A DNA stretch of 64,000 nt, taken from NCBI GenBank assembly GCA_008694505.1, contig VZDJ01000301.1, positions 5,079,081 through 5,143,080 of the forward strand, read 5' to 3'. Made by a program: the position numbers and the translations under genes. This DNA is from Cyanoderma ruficeps (lineage: Eukaryota > Chordata > Aves > Passeriformes > Timaliidae). The number at the start of each line of letters is the position of its first letter. Position 1 is the first letter of the stretch. Positions 38,739 through 50,571 of the stretch are shown piece by piece. The notes under the pieces were generated by a model that was not told where the DNA came from, ran no database searches, and worked only from the letters and a program-made list of their open reading frames with translations.

Positions 38739-41700
38739 TATTAGAAAACCTGTCCTAGGAGACTTGGAGATTTTAGCCTGAGCTGAGTGGGAAGCACGTT
38801 TTCAATCCCACAATATTTTTTTTTTTTAGCTGTGAATGGGAAGAAAATCTTCAACATATTCTGAAGACTGAAAAACCTGAAAAAAAATCAAGTCAGGTCA
38901 ATACAAAGAGTTAAGTGAGATAGTGATAGATCGCTCCAGGTTCAGATTTTGCTTTTGCGTTTTTTTTCCAAGTTTCAAAAAAAAAAAAAAAGAAAAGAAA
39001 AAAGTATAGTAGAAATGGTACCTTTATAAAGGAAGCTAGTTTAGTTTTTGGGTGCACTGAATGTCACAGCGCTTCAGCAGTTTTCTAACATTCTTTTCTA
39101 AAATATATTGAAAATTGAGTACACTCCTGGACAAAAAAGCTGTACATTTTTTTTTGCAACATATAGCTGTGTCTGATCCTTCTATGCTATACTGAAGGGT
39201 ATGAACATAAATTTATATGGTTCCCTAAATCTGACCTGCCTCTGGAGATGCTTCTAACTCTCACCTGCTTTTCTTGAACTTCCAAATTAAACAAACCTTT
39301 TCTAAGTGTTGAGTGAGAGCTGGTCCTCCATCTCTGCCCGTGTTTTATGAGTCATTTGCTGAGCTTCTGCCTGGAAATGACCATGTTTCCACAGAGCTTG
39401 CAAAGCATTTTATAATGAGCATCTCTTAGCATCTAAATTACAATAAAATCACTAAGCAATGAAATACACTAAATTCTTACCTAAATAAATGTAGTTCCAT
39501 TAAAAATAGATACTCACCTACCAGCTCCTTCTACGAAAACGGAGAACTAGAAAAAATAGACAGGTTGTATGGAGGGCTCTGCTAATATTAACACCTTTTT
39601 TGTCAGTGTTTGGAGAAAACTGATTTATTAAAAAAAACTTGATGAGAATTCACCAGGCAACATTGATGATTTATTTTATTTACAGATCTTATCCAAAGGA
39701 TAAGATTGTGTCAAATGAAATTTGTTTTACATTTAGCAGCTGCAGGTCAGGGACAAAAAGTGGCTTGTTGGGGGACCAGCAGATGCCAAAGGCAACATCA
39801 ACCCCTCCTGGTTCAGTGGGATTTATCAAATACAGGAGAGGACAGAACTGGGGAGAGCCAGCTCATAATGGGCCAAATGCTGTGCTGGCCACACTCCTGG
39901 GGATAACAGGACACAGAATGGGTTCACCCACAGCCTCTGCATGCAGGGTTCTCCCTAAGTTACAACAGCTCAAATAATTGAATCACACTGACCACTTTGT
40001 GGAAAAAAAAAAGTAAAAGTGTTGCTTGGTTTAACTTCGAACACAGAGCACATCCACACAAACAGCTCAGTCCAGCTGCTGTTACACTCTTTGAGGTTGG
40101 TGCTGTGCTTTGCTTTGCCCATCCTGGTGATCCCTGAGATGACCATCACCCACATGAGCCTGGCTGGACCCTGACTGGGGCTGCTGCTGGTTACATCCAA
40201 TTTCACTGCAGGGAGATAAAAATGGAAGAACCTTGTCAGTCAACCTGAAAAAAAAAAAAAACCCACCTCAAAATATTCAGTGAACTGATCAATTGCTGAT
40301 CTTTTTTAAATTTTTTTTTGGCGCATTAGAGGAGCTTCTATGTTTCTAACTATTATTTTTCAAGATTTCCTATATAAAAAATTTCCCTCATCCCTGGATT
40401 TTAGCATACTTCTTCAGTTCAAACTGAAAAATGGGAGCATTTTGTTTTCAAGGCACTGAAACAAAATAATTGAAGTTTACTCCTGCTTTTCACTCCATCC
40501 TCCACAACAAAAAGAATTTGGCAAAGTTTGTATTCAGTTGTGAGATGTTTGGGAACTCCAAAAACTGTGCGTGGTTTTTCTCTGCAAAACTGAGTGCTGG
40601 GAAGTGATGAGTGCTCAGTGGAGCAGAAAAGTGAGGGATTTTCCCAAATCTTTGATGGATGATGAGCAGTACAGTGGCTAATGGAGAGAAGATGGTCAGA
40701 GTCTATGGAAAAATTGTGTTGCTGCAAAGATATTGGGTAACACCCTTGAGTGCCTGGAGCTAATTTAATACCAGCATGACTGTATGAGAAGGGAAATTAG
40801 CTGAAAAATTATAAAGGTGGTGTTAAATGGACAAGGCCACTCATGACAGAATTTGCACTGCTGTGAGGTCAAAGGTTTGACAGCCAAATGAGAGCAGGAA
40901 TCCTCATGGAACAGAATAACACCAGCCAGCTCTTTCTCAGCAACTCCTTCCATTGAACTGAACCCTAACCCTTACCCCAACCCTATTTTTCAAACAGAAT
41001 TAAAAAATTAATTACCCAAGTTCACTCCTATCCTCTGCACAAAAGCAAAAAAAGAGAAAGTCACCAGGTGGGACTTTATTCCCTTTTTGTCCTTCAGGTG
41101 GGAAATCACTGCCTTTGCGTCCCCTTGAGATGTGTCTCCTCCTCCTGTGTTTCCTGAGCCCTCTCTCCTTGCTGCATTCACCCAAGCTCACCCTGGAGAT
41201 GGATATTCTTCCACTGGGTACATTTTGTGAGATAAATTGACATCTTCTCAATGAAGAAAATGAAATCAAAATAAACTCTGTTGTCCTAGCTGGTGACATT
41301 TAGTAAATCTGCTGCAAGGTGCCAAATTTCAAAGTATTACAGCAAGGATGTTCACACTTCAGCTTCAGATTTAGATGTTCCAGAATGGGAATAAGGCTTG
41401 ACATATACAATTTAATTAAGAAAATAACTACTAAAAGGCCATGGGAATTTGGTGTCTGAAATGCTTGTGAATGCTTTAAATCATTTTAAATCACACGAGG
41501 GTGCTTGTCATAGGTTTCTGCTGCCTAGAAATACTACACAACCTTTTTCATAATGCACCTCTCCCTTCCAGGGTTTTCCAGGACAAGTTTTTCCCTGCTG
41601 TCCCAAATGCCCAGCTGGGACATCGAGAGTTGGAATATTTGTGCTGGAAAGAACCAGCACTTGAACCAGGGTGGGTTTGCCTGGCTGCTGAATTGCATTA

Positions 41701-42490
41701 CGGGTTTTTCTCATTCATTTGAGCTGCCTATAGGAACATCAATGCCTTTTGCAAGGGAAAACATGATGTTAAAATAGAGTAGAGAAAGAAATAGGACAGA
41801 CTAACATCCCTGCTGAAACACCACCTCTCCTTGGGGCAGCAGGAGTTGTCAGAAATCCCATTTGCAGTACTAAAACTTCAGTAGGGGGTTAACAGTGCCA
41901 GGGATCAGATGGATAATTCCCCTCAAAATTATTGTTTTACCTCCCTCCATCCAATTACTCAAGTTGTTTTGCTATCCCACTGATCTCTCCCTGAATGTCA
42001 ACAAAATGATTATAGCCTACAACAGCAGCAAGATGTTTCACCCACAGGAGCTCTGGTGAAATGTTTTATGGCACGAGGGGTTGAAAGCAGCGTTTGATGT
42101 GCAAATGTCAGGAGCAATCAGCTTCCCTGTCCCCGAGGGAAAATACACCAACACAGGCACCAAAAACGTCACCAGGCGCGTAAATCAGTGTGCAAATGGC
42201 CAGCACAGAGTGTTGGTGGTGGTGAGGAAAAGCCACCAGGCCAGGGCTTGGTGCTGGTTTGGGAATCGTGACTGGCAGCACCATCCAGTCCCACTGCTGT
42301 GGAGGTTCCCAGATCCCCCAGCCCCGGCTTCTGCAATTCCAACACATTGATCCAAACAGAGCATCTGCAAATGAACGTTTATGGATTCCCTGGTGCACCA
42401 GAACTCCTCTTTCCTGGGTAATGGAAGCTGCAGAAAGCAGTTTGATGAAACAAGCCAGATCCGAAGGCAGACGATACTGAAATCTGGAAG
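38739..42490. other. Intergenic DNA downstream of KCNMB2, no gene seen
   Basis: This is mostly AT-rich, with a purine tract at 38977-39004. A CCCTAA-like pair lies at 40962-40972. No gene signature. Confidence 0.55.
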
Positions 42491-42505
42491 ATTTAATTGA
42501 ATATT

Positions 42506-42511
42506 TTTATT
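42506..42511 (-). terminator. Candidate KCNMB2 poly(A) signal
   Basis: TTTATT on the plus strand is AATAAA on the gene strand. Two more candidates stand at 42600-42605 (AATAAA) and 42703-42708 (ATTAAA). A cluster 1.7-1.9 kb after the stop fits the length of a KCNMB2 3' UTR. Which one is used is unknown. Confidence 0.35.
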
Positions 42512-42622
42512 ACATATTTTTGGAACCTTCATTATCCCCCCACCCTCCAGGAATTTAATTACCTAAGGAAAATTATACTACTGATTACAAGATTGCAGGT
42601 TTATTTTCATTGCTGAGAACTC

Positions 42623-42654
42623 TTTTTTTTTTTTTTTTTTNTTTTTTTTTTTTT
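42623..42654. repeat. T32 homopolymer containing an N
   Basis: This is an uninterrupted T run with a single N at 42641, then ACAG. The N shows that the run length was not resolved in the assembly. Confidence 0.95.
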
Positions 42655-43451
42655 ACAGCTCACATTACACTTGCATGACTTGTTTTGTAACATCTTGAAA
42701 TTTTTAATGCTATGATGCGGAAAGGTATTTATATATATATAGATGAACTAGGCAGAATACTTGATTTGCAGTCTTTTTGAAGGGAAAAAATGTTATTTTC
42801 TTGGTTTGAGTAGGCCTGTGTATGGTTACTTTGAGCTATTGGATAATGGTTCCACAGGATTGCTCCCAGGATGTGCCTTGTGTTTGTCCTTCAGGCCGGG
42901 TGCAACATGAGGAACTGAGAGAGTTGTCTTTAAAACATAAGAAGGAATGTTTTCTATAGGGGAATAAAAATAAATTATGCAGAAATTGTGACTACAGTGT
43001 GTATGAAATCAAACTGGCAAGTATACTGTGATAAATAGTTGAGAGATAGGACAACAATTTAGCCAGATTCTCAGTTTTTCCAATAAAACTTTGCACCTGG
43101 GTCTTGTAAATCATAATTCATGTCAGCCAGCACTGCATAGTGAGTTAAGGTCAGAAGAGATTTCCAAATGTGTTACGATGATTATCTAACAATTCAGTTA
43201 ATAGAGCCATAGAATTGGATGAGATTTTTGTCATTTCCCATGTCACAGCAACAGAGACCTTTGACTGAAACAACATCATGAATATTGGATAAGATCCTGC
43301 AGTGCTGCTTCTCCATGTTATGATATTATCCAAGGACGAAGGTTACAAATACATGAATTGTACTGCTCATTTTCCAGTGGGTAAAAACAAAGAAAAAACC
43401 CCCCTAAACAAGTTTCAATACACAACTAGATATAATATAGCTTTTTTCTTT

Positions 43452-43477
43452 TTATATATATATATCTGTATATATAT
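43452..43477. repeat. (TA)n microsatellite
   Basis: TTATATATATATAT is followed by CTG and TATATATAT, inside the probable KCNMB2 3' UTR. Confidence 0.85.
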
Positions 43478-44387
43478 CAAGTAAAAAAATCTAAAATAGT
43501 TGGAAGTAAAAAATGAAAAAATAGCTGATAGTGTTATTTTTTTCTTTACAGTGATATGGTAGCAAATACAAGACAAATGAATAATAAACCTTTACATAAG
43601 GAGTTCTGGTCCCACCTCCATCAATAGGGCTCAGACTAGAATACAAAATGGAACAAGGTGTTTTTTACTTTTTGGCTACAGCTTCTGCAAGTGACAAAAA
43701 TCCTGTTGATAAGACAGAAGAAAATTATAGCACTACACAAAATAAAACTCCAAAGTGTTTTCCAAAGGACCTTATAAACACCACAGGGTACAATTGACTT
43801 CTGAACTGAGGGAGCAAACACAAAGCATCACCAAGTCCTACTGAGGCTAAAAAATACTGTATGCTTACCTCAAGATACATCCTTTTTGTGCCATCTTACC
43901 GTAAAAAACCCCTAATTAATACTTCCCCCCACGCCAAATTAATAAAAACCGATATTAAAAAAGCCAAAGCCACAAATCCATTGAATGGACTGAGCCAGGT
44001 ATGAGACCTCAATGATGCACAAGTGGTTGGCTGCCCTTTGTCCAGCAGTGAACGTCCCCAGAATCTTTTACACCAAAACATCAATTGACTAAAGCTTGGC
44101 CAATGGTCACACTGAGCCCTGTCTTGGCTGTAGAAAAGAAAGTACTAACCCCAGCATAAAACAAGATCATAGAGACGGTCAACACAAAACAGTAACTCTT
44201 TCAGTTGTCTGCATAATAATAACATCATGTTTGCATATAGAACAGCTTTTGCATTATTGCTCTACTCAGAAGAATATAATAAGGAACTTATACCAGACTT
44301 GCACATTACAAACTTAAGGTTCTTTGGTGAAGAATGAGAAAAAACAGTATTTTTGCTGTCAGTTGGGTTTCAGGGAAGTCTCCTTTC

Positions 44388-44672
44388 CTATCTGCTGATC
44401 CTTTGGATCCTCTCACAGAGCAGGGAAAGGTACTGAGTCAGCTTTACCATGGCCACGATGGCCACCCCGCCGATCATCATGCAGGTGGGCCAGAACAGGG
44501 AGTGGAACAGCACGTTGGAGCTGTACAGTTTGGTGAGGATCACGTTCTTCTGGACGCCCTCGGGGTCGTAGAAGCAGGAGAAGCGTTGGTACTTCCTGAA
44601 GTTCTCCATCACCACGTTCACCAGCGACATGGATTCCTCGTAATTCTTCCCGCACTTGGGGATGTATGAGCA
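44388..44672 (-). CDS. KCNMB2: KCNMB2 terminal coding exon (C-terminal loop, TM2, cytoplasmic tail)
   Basis: The exon encodes residues 142-235 of a 235-residue protein. It begins CSYIPKCGKNYEESMSLVNV and closes the large extracellular loop (Cys 142, 148, 174). It then gives TM2 at about residues 195-217 (VLFHSLFWPTCMM then GGVAIVAMV) and the short cytoplasmic tail KLTQYLSLLCERIQRISR, stop TAG at 44388-44390. The acceptor on the gene strand is TTTCCTCCCAG|TGC, phase 0. KCNMB2 is the beta-2 regulatory subunit of the large-conductance Ca2+-activated K+ (BK, KCNMA1) channel. It raises calcium sensitivity and causes fast inactivation. The match to human KCNMB2 from memory is nearly residue for residue. 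Confidence 0.97.
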   Translation of the reverse strand, partial: CSYIPKCGKNYEESMSLVNVVMENFRKYQRFSCFYDPEGVQKNVILTKLYSSNVLFHSLFWPTCMMIGGVAIVAMVKLTQYLSLLCERIQRISR

Positions 44673-45879
44673 CTGGGAGGAAATCAGAGGGAGAAAAAAC
44701 ATTTCCAAACCTGTTACAGTGTGTGTTTTCAGGTGGCAAGTGGGGAAATCTCGAGATGATTATGCTTTTCATAACGAGTGGAATACTATTACGCTAATAA
44801 TAAATTTATCACAGCAAAACTCAATATTTTGCACATCTACAGAATTTCCCATTGGAGAACCTCCAAGTGCTGTTCAAACATTAATGCTTTAATCTGCACA
44901 GTGCCTTGTGAGATAGGTGAATATATTATTATTGCTAATTTACACATGCAAAAATAGAACTGATGAAGTACCTCTTCAGCTAAAGTGGCACACATATGCT
45001 CACAGTTAGATGGGTAATTGAATTTCTGTAAATACAGATCTAGTAGTTCAGCCCTCACTTGGCTTGGATCAAAGTGATCACAGCGGGCACAGGAGCTCAC
45101 TCAGAGGGGAGACCTTTACACAAATATTCTCATGGGGGTAATGCCTCAGTTAGAGATAAATAAGTAGTCTAGGTTTTTCTACTGACAGTCCAGAGGACTT
45201 CCATCCATCCTCTAGCTGAAGATCAACCTGTTTTCCAGGGTGGCTCTTAGTGATGCTTTTGCTTTTGACCCCAGCATAAGTTCCCCCAACAGTTCGCTCT
45301 CTCTGAAGATAATCCTGGATTTTCAGTTTTAGTCCCAAAGGATACAAAATTTTGGGGTGGCTCTATCTAGCAGGGTTTCAACCTAGATTTCCAGAGAATA
45401 CTAAAGGCAAGTTATTTTAAAAACTGCCTTATGGAGTCCATGCATTGAAGGTATTCCATGGGAAAAGTAGGACAGTAGTCCTGGGCTCTGCTGACCACTC
45501 CCTGCCAAGAGCTGGTGTGGGCTGGTGAGGTGGTGGGCAGACACAAGGATTGAGGCCACATCTGGACAATTTTCGACCTAGAGCAGAAACCCCTCAACTT
45601 GCTGTTGCTCCTGCTGGTCTGGAAGATGATTGATGGGAGCAGCCCAGGGCCCCTCACTCCCTTTTCTCTTCTGTGCACTTACACCCCACCAAATCTGAAC
45701 GCTTTCTACACCTACACAGGATTTTGATTAACTGCTTCAGGAGGAGTGCAAGTCTGCTGCTTGACTTCTCATTGGACATGCAGGGGGGGACCCAGCAGGC
45801 TGCTTGTCCTGGTGAGGATCTAAAGCAGTCCCAGATAATTTAATGAGAAAGTGAGTTTTGCAAAGGAAAAAAGATGATT

Positions 45880-46200
45880 TGATTAAAATAATGTGACCCA
45901 CGGGCTTTGATTATTACTGTTTTAATGTACATACTTTATAAATGTCCCTCTGTTCTTTTTCGTCACGTGCTGGGACTTCTTTTTTTAACATACTGCAACA
46001 AATATCTAGTCCTAATTATGATCAAAGGATTAACCTCCTAACAGGATTTGATTGATTCATTGGCAAGTTATTAACACAGAGTATAATTTGAAGCATGGCA
46101 GAGAGATTGTCTGTCGTTAGCAGACTGGAGCGTTAATGGTGGAGCGTGGCCACACTGCCATTATGAATATTTCATAGGGTTCTAGAAATTAGAGATGAAA
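45880..46200. other. Candidate conserved non-coding element in KCNMB2 intron 3
   Basis: This is AT-rich, repeat-free and dense in homeodomain-like words: TTTGATTATTACTG, CCTAATTATGATC, GAATATTTCATAGG and GAGCGTTAATGG. There is also a palindromic TCACGTGC at about 45963. Composition-based inference. Confidence 0.35.
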
Positions 46201-47019
46201 AATATCAGAGCATTAATATCTCATCCATCTTGCTGCTGGTGCGTGTCTGCTCCCTATAGGATATTCTCTTGTACTCTGACCAAATTTGTCTTCAATGTCC
46301 AAAGTCACGAGCCCTCTCCCAGTGCCCACGACTCTTTAATAGATCATAATCTACTAAGTAGGGGAAATTTCTCAGTGAAGCATTCCTCATTTTCCCTTGA
46401 TAAATTATCTGTTGCCACTCTCATAACAGCATTATTTCCAATTCAAATGGATTTGTGTTTTGGTTTTCTGGGGGAGCTTGGGGTTTTTTTCATCTAAAAC
46501 ATCTTGGTCTTAGCTTTGAGAAGATCCTTAGCACAAGGACATTAAATTTTGGTTGTGGGGTGCTCCTGGCCTCCTTCAACATCTCAGCTTTCCCAGTGAG
46601 ATCCCAGGGACAGCACAGGGCTGTGTTTCATAGGTGTTTGGCAAACAAGTAGGAAGGCTCAATAACGGGATATATTGACATTTTCTTTGTTTTCCACAGT
46701 TTAAATTTTCAATAGTTTCCTCCGATGCCTGGTAAGGAATTTTATATCCACAACTGTTATGCTGTACCTGTGAATGTAGACAATTAAATCTATGCTGGTT
46801 TTTGGCACTTCTGAATTGTTGAACACTTGGAAATCTGTAAGTAAATAATGTCTGGTGTTCTACCTCAGGTGAAGATTCTGTGATACAGCATGAGAACGAT
46901 GGTTCTTGTGTTCCTTGCAATCTGAGCACAAGAAGGATCTACCAGACAGCTACAAATAGAAGTTGTTATTAATGTTTTCGTCTCTACTTTCCTCATATAA
47001 AGGATTGGGTAGGTATCCT

Positions 47020-47165
47020 GTCTGAACTACCTCTGGACACATCCAGTCCAGTGCCCTGCTCAGTGCAGAGTTGCTCAGGGACTTGTCCAGTCAGGTTATG
47101 AATATCTCCAAGGATGGAGATCACACAACTTCTCCAGGCGAGCTGGAGGCAGTTCCCCTCAAATC
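47020..47165 (-). mobile_element. CR1-type LINE 3'-region fragment
   Basis: The plus strand carries CTGCTCAGTGCAGAGTTGCTCAGGG, TTGTCCAGTCAGGTTATGAATATCTCC and AAGGATGGAGATCACACAACTTCTC. These match, in order, the complement of the CR1 motif 'gtgtccag..ggttttgaatatctccaaggatggagactccacaac'. It is 5' truncated and diverged, inside KCNMB2 intron 3 in the same orientation as the gene. Confidence 0.85.
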
Positions 47166-49369
47166 AATGAAGATACACTAAAAAGGCTGTTGCCAGAAAA
47201 GCCCCCAGCTCAGGCTGGGCAGTGAAATAGACAACTCTCATCATGTCTGTGGCTGGGATTGGTGTCCAAGCTGAGCCTGGAATCTCAGACGGGATGTGCT
47301 GTGACAATCTTTGTGAGCAATGATCAGGATGTCAATTCACACCTCTTCTGGAAAGTGCAACAAGTTTGGAGAAGGGTTGAAGGAGCAGTTCTGTGTCTGA
47401 GTTGGCCTGCATTGATTCCTTCAGATGGAATTCTCCAGTTCCAGCCTTGAAATAGGTCTATTGGAATCCACAGCTGAACACCTCTGCTTCCCCTCCCTGC
47501 ACCAGGCAAACTCCTTCCTGGCTTGTAAATAGCTGACATTTCAGTGAGAAAACCTGAGAATCCACATAATTTCTGAGTCTCAAGCAGTTACAGCTGATTT
47601 TGGTAATTGAATCCTTCCTGTTATCTCACTAACGGAGAACCGATATAAATCAGCAGTAGCTCCAATGACATGAAAAGAGTCAAAATTACATAATATGAGA
47701 TCAAAATTGGGCCTCTCTAATTGCTTTAACTACCACAGCCCTTCCTCCTGGTGACAGCTTGGCTCTGTGGTTGTTTCATCTCTTGCAGAGGCTGTTACAG
47801 CCTGTGGCAGCCGAGGAAGGAAAGTGCAGCCGTGGAAGCATTTAAACTGTTTTGTCTGTAGTATTGACAAGGGGCTGGGCTTGTCCTAAAGGCTAAAGAT
47901 AAAATAGGCACAGCAAGAGCAATGAAAAGCCAGAAAAAAAATCTTCTATGCTTTTCTTGGAAAGACTCGAGCAGCTTGACAGGCATCCACTGGCTTCCCA
48001 CTGATTCCCACCGGAGACTGGCAGCAGCATGCTGTAGAACTCAGTATAAATTGTACCTACTCCTTATTCCACCTTCTGAGCTGACAGCCAGGTTAGACAG
48101 CAATTCTCCTGGATAAACCATTATTTAAAATCAAAGTGGATTTTGCTCTGTCCGTGCTGGCTGGCGGGGAGAAGAGAGAGACAAGCTCCAGATGCTTCTC
48201 TGTCTCAGTGTGTGGGTGCTCAGCAAAGCAGAGAGGTTGGTGGAGGGGCAATCACCTTTTGAAGGTCACTGGTGTTGGCCTTGGGGTGTCAGGACTGGGC
48301 TCTGAGTAAGTGGGTACAGAGAGACAGCTTAGCACCCAGCTGGAGCATCCCCACCCAGCACTGCTCAGGACTGCTTTCCTGCTTCATGGGGATGCTCTCT
48401 GGCCAGGGAAGAGGGAAAGCACATCTGGAATGCTGAGACTGGTTGTGCTGATTTGAGCTTGGAAACTCTGCTGGTCTGAGCCATGAGCAAGAAGACAGGT
48501 ATTTTATAGACATCGCAGACTTCCACTCAAAACTGCTTTTGTATTCAGGTCACATAGCCAGGAGCATGTCAGGAAAACCTAGGAATCCTCCTGAGAGCAG
48601 AGCTTAACCTGTAAAACAACCTTGGGCTGGAGAAGTATTAACTGTGCCTACACTAAATTAAGAGGAGGTGGCATCTGGGAGAATTTCAAAGTCCATTTCA
48701 GCAAGCAAAAATGATCAATAACAGAATGTGGACATTTATGCTGAATCTCTGGATTTCTTTGAATCAGTGGAGCATAAGAATTTATCTGATCTCTTTTAAT
48801 CAAAGTGAGGCATGAACATCACGATTTTGCTTGTGCCCCTGAAGTAAATAGGGTCTGTCTGTCTGTCCTGCCTCAGGCTCCACAGTGAATGCCTCTTCCT
48901 GCACTGATGCCAGAGCAGAGGGGAAAAAGGGGGAACTCTTCTCCATTTCACACTTCAGATCCAGAAGACTCCATCTCTCAGCCACGAGAGTTAATTATCC
49001 AGCAGAATAAGCAGCCTAGTGCAACCATGCCATGCTTTGACTAATTTTAATATCACTTCATCTTAATATGCAGAAGTAATCTGTTCTACTGAACGGCTGC
49101 CAGAAATAGAAACACAATAGGTTACGTTGTCAGCAGTCTGATCCCGGGCTCTGCTGTTCCGGGGTGTGCTTTGCCATGTTTGGGGTTCAGTGACCTTGGA
49201 TAACCAAGCAGCTCAAGAAAATCCTGCACCTGTAAGGCTAATGATTCCAGTGGGCCCAGCTCACTCCAGTTTGCACTCTCAGGCACACAGGCGCTGTCAA
49301 TACGAAGAAAGGAAGGTGGGGAGAGGGACATTTCCCCGTTCCCATCTCACCTTCCTCGGTGGAAGCAGC

Positions 49370-49437
49370 GCGGAGCCACCTGCGGGGGCGGGCGCTGGCC
49401 GGGGAGGGATGCACGGCTGCGGCAGCCACGCAGCTGT
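49370..49437. other. Small GC- and CpG-rich patch with G-run cluster
   Basis: This is about 68 nt with several CpGs (GCGCGGAGCC, GGGCGGGCGC, CACGGCTGCGGC). The four G-runs at 49384-49408 (5, 3, 4 and 3 Gs, with loops of 1, 8 and 1) nearly fit a G-quadruplex on the plus strand. It is unlike the surrounding intron. Confidence 0.7.
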
Positions 49438-49525
49438 GCTGCACTGTTCCCCGCTGCACTGTTCCCCGCTGCACTGTTCTCTGCTGCACTGTTCTCTGCT
49501 GCACTGTTCCCCACTGCACTGTTTC
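49438..49525 (+). repeat. 15-bp minisatellite, about 6 copies
   Basis: The unit is GCTGCACTGTTCCCC, with copies starting at 49438, 49453, 49468, 49483, 49498 and 49513 (the last partial). Two copies have TTCTCT instead of TTCCCC. The 15-nt period makes every reading frame look open and repetitive. Confidence 0.95.
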
Positions 49526-50340
49526 TCTGCATCTGCTGCCTCCTCACAGCGCCCAGACAGGAGCTCTCTCCGTCCCGCCTGGAAGGAGTTACTCTGGAGT
49601 TGCAGAAGTTACGCTCCTTGCAGGAGCAGAGAGGCGAATTCTTCAGACTTGCTCAAAATAATTCCGTCGGTTCAATGTCTGGAGTCAGGGAAGTTGTGCT
49701 GGTAAAGATGCGGCGACTCCTTATCTTATTCATGCCCCCAGACCAGGCCTTTTATATCTATGCTGCTTTTACCTTGCCACTGGGCAAACTTTCAGGGTCT
49801 TTGCAGGGTGAATGCAGTGGCTGGAGCCCAGCAGCACAGCTGACCTCAGCGGAGCTGCTCGGGCACAGTTTGTCACCAGAGATGGAGATGGGCTCTTGTG
49901 TCTCCCCACCACCTTGCCAGGCCCTACAGAAATGGTGCCATTTCCATTCTCAGTGCCACAGGGATGCTCCCTGCACATTTCTAGGGGTGTTCACTGTCAT
50001 GGGGAGCCGTCCCTGGGTGGGAAGTGACTTGTCCGCAGCTCAAGAATATCAGTATGACAAGGGCTTGGTGGTCCCTCTCCTGTAAAGCACTTGAAAAGAA
50101 TAAGGGAGGTTCCAGCCCTTGGGGCACAGAACCCCGTGTGAAATGGATGGAGGCAGAAAGTTTTCCCTCTCCAGACATGTGAGCTGGTTTTGTGCACTGA
50201 TTTCTGCTTTCTCTGCTCTGTATTTATCAGTGAAGCAGGAGCTGGAAGCCTTATATTGCTTTAAAGCCAGGAATGGATGTAATGAGATGAGAAGCCCTCC
50301 AGAAACCCATTTAGGAACAAATTTTATTCTATGCTCCTAC

Positions 50341-50536
50341 CTCAGAATTAATTTTCATTGTTTCCTCGGTGTGGTAGAGTAGAAGCTTCTGGCCAGAAGA
50401 GGTGAGATTAACATACACCTGCAGGCAGGGGTACTGAGAGATTTTCCAGCACTCTGGACCGCAGTTAAATGAGCAGTTAAAGGTTTCTGTGATGGATGCA
50501 TTGAGAAGCGAGCACTGAGTTTCTTCTGTCCAGACA
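50341..50536 (-). CDS. KCNMB2: KCNMB2 coding exon encoding most of the extracellular loop
   Basis: This 196-nt exon completes Ser76 and encodes residues 77-141. It opens VWTEETQCSLLNASITETFN and later has CLQVYVNLTSSGQKLLLYH. All three N-glycosylation sequons known in human KCNMB2 are present: N88-A-S, N96-C-S and N119-L-T. Five loop cysteines (84, 97, 101, 105, 113) join the three in the last exon to give eight, enough for the disulfides that shape the loop over the BK pore. The gene-strand acceptor is a T26 tract, then CCTACTTAG; the donor is GAG|GTAGGA. Confidence 0.97.
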
Positions 50537-50545
50537 CTAAGTAGG

Positions 50546-50571
50546 AAAAAAAAAAAAAAAAAAAAAAAAAA
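50546..50571 (-). promoter_or_regulatory. Homopolymeric polypyrimidine tract of KCNMB2 exon acceptor
   Basis: There are 26 consecutive A on the plus strand, which is T26 on the gene strand. It ends 9 nt before the exon start at 50536 (T26-CCTACTTAG|T). It serves as the U2AF-binding pyrimidine tract. Confidence 0.85.

Larger units (their letters stand above)
42500..44387 (-). other. KCNMB2: Probable KCNMB2 3' UTR
   Basis: This AT-rich, high-complexity sequence directly follows the KCNMB2 stop codon. It has no coding exon and no recognised interspersed repeat. It holds (AT)n runs near 42729 and 43452-43477, and a T32 run with an unresolved base (an A-run in the mRNA). The end is placed at a cluster of poly(A) hexamers and is a guess within a few hundred bases. 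Confidence 0.5.
44673..50340 (-). other. KCNMB2: KCNMB2 intron 3 (5.7 kb)
   Basis: Gene-strand donor GAG|GTAGGA at 50340 and acceptor CCCAG at 44673. It contains a CR1 fragment (47020-47165), a possible conserved element (45880-46200), a GC-rich patch and a 15-bp minisatellite (49370-49525). No exon is seen. Confidence 0.85.

Noticed and set aside
40962..40984. Telomere-like CCCTAACCCTTACCCC
   Set aside because: There are only about two imperfect hexamers, too short to call an interstitial telomeric repeat.
49166..49705. 179-codon plus-strand open frame with repeated cysteine-rich peptides
   Set aside because: The repetition comes from the 15-bp minisatellite, which keeps every frame open; it lies inside a KCNMB2 intron on the opposite strand.
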